This document shows positions 40,002-46,116 of a DNA stretch of 46,116 bases, piece by piece. The notes under the pieces were generated by a model. The model was not told the origin of the DNA. It was given only the letters and a program-made list of their open reading frames with translations, and did not search any database. Within the stretch, counting starts at the first letter, position 1. Each line of letters opens with the position of its first letter. Source of the stretch: a virus; IMG/VR virus record IMGVR_UViG_3300023179_000177, positions 1 through 46,116 of that record; one strand, written 5' to 3'. A program made the position numbers and the translations under genes.

Positions 40002-41968
40002 TAGCCTTCACCTCCGAGTGCCGCTAGTAGTTCTGGTGGTAGTTGTTGCGCCGCCTGATCCGCGTTGGGCATTGGAGACCCTGGTGCCTGAGCGTTGCCC
40101 GGCATCATCTCAGGTGGCAAGCCACCCATTTCTCCACCATTCATCATCGGCGTGCCGGTTGGCGCACCTTGCTGGCGGAAAGCATTCATCGCGCTTTCTT
40201 GCTGCGCTGCAAGTTGGGCTTGCGCCTGCATCTGCTGCGCCTGCATCTGCTGCATCTGGACGCCTTGCATCTGTAGCTGCTGGAAGAGGGCCATGAGATT
40301 ACCCATGGTCATTACCGCAGCAGGGTTGAGCGTGGCGTCTGTCTGCTCGTCTCGGATCAGGTCCTTCTCGCCCTCTGGGTCCTCTACTCCAACGCGGTCC
40401 ATGGCACGCTCTGCAGACCAGATGCGACCCTGAACAAGGTTGAGAGCAGTTTGCGCAAGTTCGAGAGTATCGCGTGGGGTAAGTTCTGGGGGCGTGATCT
40501 CGAGGCGATACTCGCCCTGGATGATCTCGGCAACTGATGGATCGAGCGACTCCCACATGCGGGCAGACGCCTCCCAGACCCTCTTGATCCACGAGTAGAG
40601 AAGCTTGCGCTTAGGGGCGATTCGCTGCTCATAGTTCGCAACAAGCGAAGCGATTGCGCGGCTGGAGCCAAGCACGCTTGACGGAGCCAAGCCAAGTAGC
40701 AAGTCATTTAGGCCTGTGACGACTGCGATTTCTCGGTCGATGCGGCGGTTGTAGTCTTCAATCTGGAACTGTGGGATGAACGGCTGAATGGCACGCAGTT
40801 CGTTGCCAGGGCCAGGCGTTGCCACGCGACCCGGCTTAGGGATAGCGTTGGCTGGGACTTCGTCTGGGGCGTCGCCTCCAACGAGCTGCCACATCTGACC
40901 GCCGACAATCGACTGGATCATCTGGGCTTGAGCAGTGATTCGCTCGTCCTTCTCGCGGAGAAGCTGCTCAACATCAAACAGTTCTGATCGACCATACGGG
41001 CTGCCTGGGACGATGCTGTTACGCAAAACAACATACGGAAGTTCGCCTGCAAGTTCAGGGTGCTTGCTTTGTGAAACAAGTGAGTTTCCAACGATTAGAG
41101 CATTCATTACTAGGGCAGGCTGGCCAGCCTTAGTTGGAACCTTGTACCAGTAATCCAGTACCTGGATTTTCATTTCATCGTAGGCCGTCTGGATGCGGTT
41201 TGGCTGGCGCTCATACTCTTTTGTGTATAGGTTTGCAAGTGGGTCACTGTGGCTGGCAGATGCCGTGTACGGCCACCACTTGTTCCCATCTCGGACTGGG
41301 ATAACAGAGATGCCAAAGTCTTCCTCTGCAGCCTGCGGGCTAAGACCGTAGCTGTAAACAGCCCAGTCTACGCGGTTATAATTTGAGTCACCGAAACCCA
41401 TGTAGAGGTTCTCTGGAGTATCAATGATCTGAAGCTTTGGAATGCCGCGCTTGTTGTCCCACGAGATCTTAGCGGCGGTGTGCCCGTATAGACACTTGTA
41501 GAGGCAGGCCTCTTCTAGTCGCACTTCAAACTCGTTGTTCTCTGCCCAGGCAAAGAAAAGCCGCTCTCGTCGAGCGGCTGACATGCGACCTTCTTTACTA
41601 AGGTCAGTTGCTACGTAGTTGATTACAGGCTGAATAGCCTGGATTGAAGCAGGGATATTGACGTAGGCAGGATGAACGTTGACAGAGACGTGGGCCTTAC
41701 CCGCAGTCCGTGCGCTTGGGTCCTCTGCCCAGTGGTCAGCGCCGCCAAGGGTAACAGTTGATGGGTAATAGAAGTGATCATGGCGCCGGAACTGTGCACG
41801 AAGTCGAGCCATCTCTGGCTCCTGCATCTGCTTCCGATTGTACGCTTCTGATATAATCTGGAATGCTGGATCAAGGTTTGGATCAAGTCCCTGCATCTGG
41901 AGAGACGCAGAGGCAAGATTAACTGCTCGCTTGCTCTCCTCTGGTAGGGTTACTTTAGCCTTGGTCAT
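40001..41968 (-). CDS. Portal protein
   Basis: 655 residues. N-terminal and core blocks such as 'ARLRAQFRRHDHFYYPSTVTLGG', 'HPAYVNIPASIQAIQPVINYVATDLS', 'EACLYKCLYGHTAAKISWDN', 'PYVVLRNSIVPGSPYGRSELFDVEQLLREKDERI' and 'PKRKLLYSWIKRVWEASARMWE' are typical of dodecameric portal proteins, with the long stem helix in the middle. The last 130 residues are Gln/Met/Pro-rich and low in complexity (QMQGVQMQQMQAQQMQAQAQ), a variable tail often found in portals that reach into the capsid. It lies straight after the large terminase (TAATG), with GGAGG upstream. Confidence 0.9.
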   Translation of the reverse strand: MTKAKVTLPEESKRAVNLASASLQMQGLDPNLDPAFQIISEAYNRKQMQEPEMARLRAQFRRHDHFYYPSTVTLGGADHWAEDPSARTAGKAHVSVNVHPAYVNIPASIQAIQPVINYVATDLSKEGRMSAARRERLFFAWAENNEFEVRLEEACLYKCLYGHTAAKISWDNKRGIPKLQIIDTPENLYMGFGDSNYNRVDWAVYSYGLSPQAAEEDFGISVIPVRDGNKWWPYTASASHSDPLANLYTKEYERQPNRIQTAYDEMKIQVLDYWYKVPTKAGQPALVMNALIVGNSLVSQSKHPELAGELPYVVLRNSIVPGSPYGRSELFDVEQLLREKDERITAQAQMIQSIVGGQMWQLVGGDAPDEVPANAIPKPGRVATPGPGNELRAIQPFIPQFQIEDYNRRIDREIAVVTGLNDLLLGLAPSSVLGSSRAIASLVANYEQRIAPKRKLLYSWIKRVWEASARMWESLDPSVAEIIQGEYRLEITPPELTPRDTLELAQTALNLVQGRIWSAERAMDRVGVEDPEGEKDLIRDEQTDATLNPAAVMTMGNLMALFQQLQMQGVQMQQMQAQQMQAQAQLAAQQESAMNAFRQQGAPTGTPMMNGGEMGGLPPEMMPGNAQAPGSPMPNADQAAQQLPPELLAALGGEG

Positions 41969-43458
41969 TAATCAGAACCTCCGAAATAACTAAACGTTGG
42001 GCTTTCTAGGTTTTCTCCCGAGTTGCGAATCGCATGCCTTAATGCTATTGCTAGTGCCATTACGGCATCTTGCTCAATCTTCTTGTCGTCAAGTTTGTAT
42101 GAAAGTAATTGACGGCGCAGCCTTAGCCACACGCCAGTCTTTGGGAAGAGGACCTGCTTGCGGTCAATAGCGGTTCTAAGGTCAGAGAGAAGATCTAGTT
42201 TCTTTGCCTTAGTCCCACCGAAGTCATATCCGCGAATTGGCTTGATAACGCTGAACTCTTGCTTAAAGAGCTTTCCGCCAAATCCGGTCTCGTCAACTAT
42301 CGTGACGCAGTTTGAGTTCTGGCTGAAGAGCAAATGATTCTCTCGAACCATGTTGACGACCGCCTGGATGGTTTGTTTGCCAGACCGAGTCCTTGCTCGC
42401 ACGCCTCGTATTCGGTTCTTCTCTGTGTAGTCTAGGATGATCGCCCACGTAGAATCCGACGCGATTCCTGGATCGCATCCCTGAACATAGCGCCTGCGAG
42501 CCGCAGGCTGCCCTTCTTCCGGCAGATCTGTAAAACAAGCCTCTACTGACTCCGATGAAAAGAATGCATCGCTAGCTTCGATGAAGTATCCATCTACGTT
42601 CTGAGCGATAAGATAATCTGCTTGTTGACGTAAGATAGCGTCAAATGTGTCAGGTGTCAAGCCGTAACCGACATTATCCCTTGTTGACAGCCGGAACGAG
42701 AACACCTGCGGGTCCTTGTCTTCGCGCCTTGGGTTGCCCATCTCCCATAGATCCGCGTAGTCGTTAATGCCTTCTGTTGGTGTGCCAATGAAGTGGAGTT
42801 GACCGCCCGTGGACAGGCGCCGAAGGTTGAGTACCTCCTGATAGATCTGCATCAGGTGAGGCTCGAAGGCCGCCTCGTCGAATGAGATCCCGTTCATGTC
42901 CTTGCCGAGGAGGGCTTTAGCCTTATCCTGCGTGGTCCGGAAGTGAACATTTGCTCCGCCCACGAGCGGGTGGAACTGGAGCCAAAGGTACTCGCCACGG
43001 TATTTCTTGGTGTGCTCTACTACCCTGCCGATCTCGGAGATTAGAGGGCAGCCTCGGCCTCTCTGTGCCGGATGGCCGCCCTCTAGAATCATTGAGATCT
43101 CACGGTGCACAAGTTCTGCAGTCTCCTGCTGGATGCCTACGTGGTACCACTCGTACGGAGCGGTCTGCCACCGCATGGCGTCCTTCTCGGTTCCGTCTGG
43201 CGGTTGGATGCCGAGCTTGTAGAATGCGCTATGGAAGACAGCCACTGCCATGCCAAGCGTCTTGCCAGCACGGTTGCCAGCAGAGCAGACAGTGGTCAGG
43301 TACTTAGGGCGCCAGCCAGACTCGTCTCTAGCAGCAATACCTTCTACCCATGCCTTCTGCCCAGGATGAAGATCAATCCCCAGCCAACGCTTGGCGAAGA
43401 AGACAGGGTCGTTCCGACCCGCAGCCAGGTCTCTGGCCGCATCGCTAGTTACTTTCAA
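41968..43458 (-). CDS. terL: Terminase large subunit, TTG start
   Basis: 496 residues with both terminase domains. The ATPase has Walker A GNRAGKT (61-67), 'FRTTQDKAKALLG' and Walker B ISFDEA (191-196), followed by coupling motif FIGTPTEG (223-230). The nuclease has Asp329 (QGCDPGIASD), Asp389 (TIVDETGFGG) and Asp464 (EQDAVMALA). These are the RNase-H-like metal ligands. It translocates DNA into the procapsid and cuts the concatemer. The start is TTG 43458, overlapping the upstream stop as TTGA; no better start exists before the conserved N-terminus. The packaging strategy (cos, pac) is not evident. Confidence 0.95.
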   Translation of the reverse strand: MKVTSDAARDLAAGRNDPVFFAKRWLGIDLHPGQKAWVEGIAARDESGWRPKYLTTVCSAGNRAGKTLGMAVAVFHSAFYKLGIQPPDGTEKDAMRWQTAPYEWYHVGIQQETAELVHREISMILEGGHPAQRGRGCPLISEIGRVVEHTKKYRGEYLWLQFHPLVGGANVHFRTTQDKAKALLGKDMNGISFDEAAFEPHLMQIYQEVLNLRRLSTGGQLHFIGTPTEGINDYADLWEMGNPRREDKDPQVFSFRLSTRDNVGYGLTPDTFDAILRQQADYLIAQNVDGYFIEASDAFFSSESVEACFTDLPEEGQPAARRRYVQGCDPGIASDSTWAIILDYTEKNRIRGVRARTRSGKQTIQAVVNMVRENHLLFSQNSNCVTIVDETGFGGKLFKQEFSVIKPIRGYDFGGTKAKKLDLLSDLRTAIDRKQVLFPKTGVWLRLRRQLLSYKLDDKKIEQDAVMALAIALRHAIRNSGENLESPTFSYFGGSD

Positions 43459-43754
43459 GACTTCTTACTCTTGTTCCGAGCGCTAATCGCAGCAGCCTTC
43501 TTCTTGGCGTCGGCCTTGCTGCTAGCTCCCCATGCCTGTAGGCTAAGGAGCAGGCGAGTAGGACGGCCCTTCTCGTCTCGCTCCGGCCCCGGCATGTTCC
43601 CCATGCGGGCCAAGAAAGAAGCACGTCTCGGATTATCGCCAGACTTGACAGGCGGTTTAAGCTTGCCGCCCTTATACGAGGCACGACCCTTGGCGTTCAA
43701 GCCGCCCTTAGGGTTCTTACCTTCCTTGCGTGTCCAGGCTGGTGTCTTAGACAT
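43455..43754 (-). CDS. Conserved basic phage protein (DUF6321-like)
   Basis: 99 residues. The signature 'TRKEGKNPKGGLNAKGRASY', 'LKPPVKSGDNPRRASFLARM', 'GNMPGPE' and 'RLLLSLQAWGASSKADAKKKAAAISARN' is a well-conserved small phage protein (DUF6321 from memory), often just upstream of the terminase. It is highly basic, disordered at the start and helical at the end, so it may bind DNA or help packaging. ATG shares a base with the upstream stop (TAATG). Its function is not established. Confidence 0.8.
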   Translation of the reverse strand: MSKTPAWTRKEGKNPKGGLNAKGRASYKGGKLKPPVKSGDNPRRASFLARMGNMPGPERDEKGRPTRLLLSLQAWGASSKADAKKKAAAISARNKSKKS

Positions 43755-44485
43755 TATCGTCTCGTTCGTGGTTTGACCGATGCGGTTCTTCGGAGCGGTG
43801 CTCGAGTGGCTTTCCAGTCAAGAGTCTTCTTCATAGCTCCGGTAATCATGTCAAAGTCAACTCCACCAGAACCGCCGCCATAATCAAATGGATCTCCATA
43901 CGCGTCTGGAATATTGACTGTTTCAGTAAATCCACGATAGCGAGTATTTACAAGTCGGCCGCTAACCGGAACCAACTTGTCTGGGCTAACCTTTCCTCGT
44001 GATTCGAGAATCTTAGCAGCATCCCAGTAGGCACTATCATATGAGTCAAACGGCTCCATGAAGTCGCCTGTCCAATTTTCACCATTGTATGGGTTTTCTT
44101 GCTTAATGCTCTTCCCAATCTTGCCAACGCCAGTTCTACCTGCGCGAGTCACAGCAGCGCTGCGCTCTGCGGTTGTCATTGGCCGGACACCTGCTCCAGC
44201 TGCTCGAGCAGCCCGAGGCAGAACCCTTCCAATAATTTTAGCAAATCCTGCAGCTACAGGAACTCCAATAGCCTCGCCAATAAAGAACTGACCAAGTGAA
44301 TTAAATGCATCTACGGAAGAGATGCTTCGAACTCCAGAGGCAGAACCAGTAAGTGGTCCGCCACGGCCAATAACACCACGAACGGTGTTGGCATTAGTAA
44401 TGTTTCGGTACTTGTCTGTGTAACCAGTAAATCTTCCGGAGCTTCCGTTGGCTCCTCTGTCTAGTTGCGGTCTACGCGGTGCCAT
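43754..44485 (-). CDS. Basic protein of unknown function before terminase (243 aa)
   Basis: ATG 44485 (MAPRRPQLDRGANGSSGRF) is chosen because GAGGAG lies seven bases upstream; a frame starting at 44536 has no such site and would overlap the previous gene further. Basic Arg/Gly-rich N-terminus, a hydrophobic stretch near 60-85 (FFIGEAIGVPVAAGFAKIIG), an Ala/Arg helix (LPRAARAAGAGVRP) and a basic C-terminus (RRTASVKPRTRR). It shares this style with the proteins at 2205 and 3608. It could be an internal DNA-contacting virion protein; unproven. Confidence 0.6.
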   Translation of the reverse strand: MAPRRPQLDRGANGSSGRFTGYTDKYRNITNANTVRGVIGRGGPLTGSASGVRSISSVDAFNSLGQFFIGEAIGVPVAAGFAKIIGRVLPRAARAAGAGVRPMTTAERSAAVTRAGRTGVGKIGKSIKQENPYNGENWTGDFMEPFDSYDSAYWDAAKILESRGKVSPDKLVPVSGRLVNTRYRGFTETVNIPDAYGDPFDYGGGSGGVDFDMITGAMKKTLDWKATRAPLRRTASVKPRTRR

Positions 44486-44978
44486 CTGTGATCTCCTCTG
44501 CTTCCATCTCAATGACCTGTACCACTGGGCCGCCACCCAAGATACCGGCTAACGTTACAGACAGTTCTCTGTCTGCCGACTTCTCAACACGTCGGTCGAT
44601 CATCTCCTGTGCACGCAGTCCCTCTGCTAGGGTTGGCATCAGTTCTCCTGCGTCAACCATTGCAATAACCTGGTCCCTGACCAGTGCGGCTAGATCTCCA
44701 CTAGCCTTGAGTGTCTTCTGGTTCTGCTTAAACTTCTTGATCACCTCGGCCTTGGCAGCCTGATACTCTGTTGTTAGGTGGGACCGCTTGTGCTGACCCA
44801 AGGTGATCCGCGAAATGTAAGCTCCCTGCTCTTTAAGCCATGATGCTACCTTTGTGTCTGGTAGACCATTGGACATCTTTTGATTAATCTGATCTGCAAA
44901 CGGACTGCGACACGCGGCGCAGCGCTCTAGGACAGGCGCTAGATTAACGGGTGCGGCCATAGCGAGTGTTGTCCTCAT
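44472..44978 (-). CDS. Candidate terminase small subunit / DNA-binding protein
   Basis: 168 residues. Residues about 17-65 read 'RCAACRSPFADQINQKMSNG', 'LPDTKVASWLKEQGAYISRITLGQHKRSHL', a Cys pair followed by a helix-turn-helix-like element of the kind used by small terminases and related site recognisers. Then comes a long helical middle (KAEVIKKFKQNQKTLKASG) and an acidic end. It lies three genes above the large terminase in the packaging cluster. ATG 44978 overlaps the endolysin gene by 35 bases; ATG 44960 (MAAPVNL) is an alternative. The small-terminase role is inference. Confidence 0.55.
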   Translation of the reverse strand: MRTTLAMAAPVNLAPVLERCAACRSPFADQINQKMSNGLPDTKVASWLKEQGAYISRITLGQHKRSHLTTEYQAAKAEVIKKFKQNQKTLKASGDLAALVRDQVIAMVDAGELMPTLAEGLRAQEMIDRRVEKSADRELSVTLAGILGGGPVVQVIEMEAEEITDGTA

Positions 44979-45153
44979 CTAGCCAGCGCTGCAGAACAAG
45001 CAGTGCGGCACTGATGGCCGAAGCTGCGATAGCCTTAGCGCCGTCTCCGGTAAGATCAAAGATGCTTACTCCTAGCCCAAGGAATACGGCAATAGCCGTA
45101 GACAGGGCAGCCTGCAGAGCGTCAAGCGCTGCGGCAATGATTTGGTCCTTCAT
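44944..45153 (-). CDS. Holin from an internal start inside the endolysin gene
   Basis: In-frame ATG 45153 (codon 252 of the endolysin) is preceded by AAAGGAGA with a 7-base spacer, as good as any ribosome site in the window. The 69-residue product starts MKDQIIAAALDALQ, has two hydrophobic helices separated by a short polar turn (IFDLTGDG), and ends in a charged tail (LDEDNTRYGRTR), the classic class II holin layout. It would form the membrane lesion that lets the long form reach the wall. No other holin with two membrane helices is found near the lysis genes. The internal start is predicted from sequence only. Confidence 0.72.
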   Translation of the reverse strand: MKDQIIAAALDALQAALSTAIAVFLGLGVSIFDLTGDGAKAIAASAISAALLVLQRWLDEDNTRYGRTR

Positions 45154-45906
45154 TGTTTTATCTCCTTTCGCTACTTGAATTTTTGCTACAACTCCCTGAG
45201 CCACCCTTATTGCGGCGGCATTATCAATCGTACGCTTAGAGATAGTCTGAACAGGAGGCGTAATAGCCACAGGAGCAGATGAGCTTACAGGCACGATCTG
45301 TGAGACTGGAGCCACAGTTGGGACAGGTGCGGATGACTTCTTCGGCACTGCTGTAAAGATCAGGCAGCGCTTGTGTGGTGCGTCCCCCTTCGAAGAGGCA
45401 ATCACCTTGAGGTCCGCAAGAGACACCTCCACAGCATACGTCTCTTTCCCCTTGCCGCTCATCGTTGGGTCCGCCCATTGTACCTTCCCTTCAACCATCG
45501 CGGCACAGGTCATGTGCCCGTATGTTTTCCCTGGGTTGCGCTTCTGGTGCGCCTTATGCCAGGCGCTCATCTGAACGGTTGCAGGGTAGCCCTTTGCCTG
45601 CTGCACGTTGATGCCGACGACTGCGCCAGCCTTCAGTGCGGCAACCACTTCATCCCATGACTTAGCGTACTTAGGCTTTAAGCCAACAAGTGGCGCTGCC
45701 TTCACTAGCTGTGGGAATGTCGTGGGCGTACCCTGCCCCTCTACATCTTTTCGTCCGACTTTCTCTAGGAACTTAACCCCATCCTTGGAGGTAAATGACG
45801 ATCCGGTAAGGAAGTTAGCAGCAGCCATCAGCGTAGATGGTGCGCAATCGTCCATCCATCCGCCCTTCTCGATGCTGTCTGTCTGTGTTACAATCTTTAG
45901 ACTCAT
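44944..45906 (-). CDS. Endolysin: C39-like cysteine peptidase fused to a two-helix membrane tail
   Basis: 320 residues. The N-terminal 185 residues form a papain-fold peptidase of the C39-like kind: Cys21 (WMDDCAPSTLMAAANFL), His131 (TYGHMTCAAM) and Asp146 (VQWADPTM) are the expected triad. A Pro/Val/Ser linker follows (190-225). From Met252 there are two hydrophobic helices (about 267-284 and 290-306), which is the shape of a class II holin. That segment has its own ribosome site and can be made separately. It probably cleaves peptidoglycan peptide bonds. ATG 45906 overlaps the upstream stop (ATGA). The membrane tail on the long form is unusual for an endolysin. Confidence 0.8.
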   Translation of the reverse strand: MSLKIVTQTDSIEKGGWMDDCAPSTLMAAANFLTGSSFTSKDGVKFLEKVGRKDVEGQGTPTTFPQLVKAAPLVGLKPKYAKSWDEVVAALKAGAVVGINVQQAKGYPATVQMSAWHKAHQKRNPGKTYGHMTCAAMVEGKVQWADPTMSGKGKETYAVEVSLADLKVIASSKGDAPHKRCLIFTAVPKKSSAPVPTVAPVSQIVPVSSSAPVAITPPVQTISKRTIDNAAAIRVAQGVVAKIQVAKGDKTMKDQIIAAALDALQAALSTAIAVFLGLGVSIFDLTGDGAKAIAASAISAALLVLQRWLDEDNTRYGRTR

Positions 45907-46088
45907 GGTTTGTTCCCATTAATCCAGGCGAGTAGTCCGCCTAGTCCGCTCACTCCAAGCAGGGCAATGACAAACTTAGCAAGTCTGTACGCTCCGCGAG
46001 TTTCTGCTAGCTCAACCTTGATCTCAGCCAAGTCGCGCTCAATGCGCTCAAGGCGTTCAAGGACCTGGCTAACATCAGTTCTAGTCAT
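45903..46088 (-). CDS. XhlA-like small lysis protein
   Basis: 61 residues. Residues 7-33 form a short coiled coil (VLERLERIERDLAEIKVELA) and 36-56 a single membrane helix (LAKFVIALLGVSGLGGLLAW), ending with a polar tail. This coiled coil plus one C-terminal membrane span is the layout of XhlA/hemolysin-type lysis proteins that act beside a holin. It is directly upstream of the endolysin and overlaps it by four bases. It lacks its own ribosome site and would be coupled to the zinc-ribbon gene if the window ends join. It could be an antiholin. Confidence 0.7.
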   Translation of the reverse strand: MTRTDVSQVLERLERIERDLAEIKVELAETRGAYRLAKFVIALLGVSGLGGLLAWINGNKP

Positions 46089-46116
46089 TCGTATATACGG
46101 TGTTGCATTTACTCAG

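Noticed and set aside
43105-43776. 223-codon plus-strand frame opposite the terminase start
   Set aside because: Antisense to two conserved genes, with no ribosome site.

Overview
The window reads as an essentially complete genome of a tailed double-stranded DNA bacteriophage. It carries a large terminase, portal, scaffold, an N4-gp56-type major capsid protein, Dit-like and hub-like tail proteins, a collagen-like receptor fibre, a lysis cassette and a compact replication/recombination set. I see no integrase, repressor, tRNA or bacterial housekeeping gene, so a virulent life style is likely. The two ends appear to join: a zinc-ribbon gene that runs off base 1 stays in frame when continued from base 46116 and stops over the start of the next gene. 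The host cannot be named. No spanins are seen, the Dit/hub proteins and XhlA-like lysis protein are of Gram-positive phage style, and several GC-rich hairpins lack a U-tract; this leans weakly to a Gram-positive, perhaps actinobacterial, host.

There are three transcription blocks. (1) Late block, minus strand, from 11886 leftward, through the joined ends, to 26079 (about 32 kb): a 2556-residue multidomain protein, two basic unknown proteins, a small Lys-rich protein, an Ig-like structural protein, the collagen/collar fibre, the zinc-ribbon protein, the lysis genes, DNA packaging, portal, two very large probable virion proteins, scaffold, capsid, adaptor, Dit-like protein and tail hub with an inserted DNRLRE-like domain. 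No tail tube or tape measure is recognisable, which favours a short-tailed (podovirus-like) particle whose very large proteins may be internal or ejected. (2) Early/replication block, minus strand, 26001 to 18438: HTH-exonuclease fusion, HAD phosphatase, Cas4-like exonuclease, ERF annealing protein, a Holliday-resolvase-like nuclease, a DUF1599/Nmad1 protein, a metallopeptidase, DnaB helicase and a secreted double-psi barrel protein, preceded by a good sigma70-type promoter. (3) Plus-strand block, 12279 to 18331: one monocistronic SSB-like gene with its own strong terminator, then a promoter with paired operator-like repeats and a train of small mostly unknown genes (including a RadC/JAB protein), ended by a perfect 15-bp terminator hairpin.

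The most interesting signals are: (a) the N-terminal 700 residues of the 2556-residue protein, which look like a chain of a phage nucleotide-binding-like domain, SLOG-like domains and a NADAR-like domain. This resembles a 'polyvalent protein' carrying ADP-ribose/NAD-linked functions, possibly delivered with the DNA against host defence; (b) a holin encoded inside the 3' end of the endolysin gene with its own perfect ribosome binding site; (c) a four-copy family of similar 5'-UTR elements containing a TATGGGCGTAG-like core; (d) a 230-base GNRA-loop-rich structured intergenic RNA candidate. Replication is probably host-dependent, since a helicase but no polymerase or primase is encoded.
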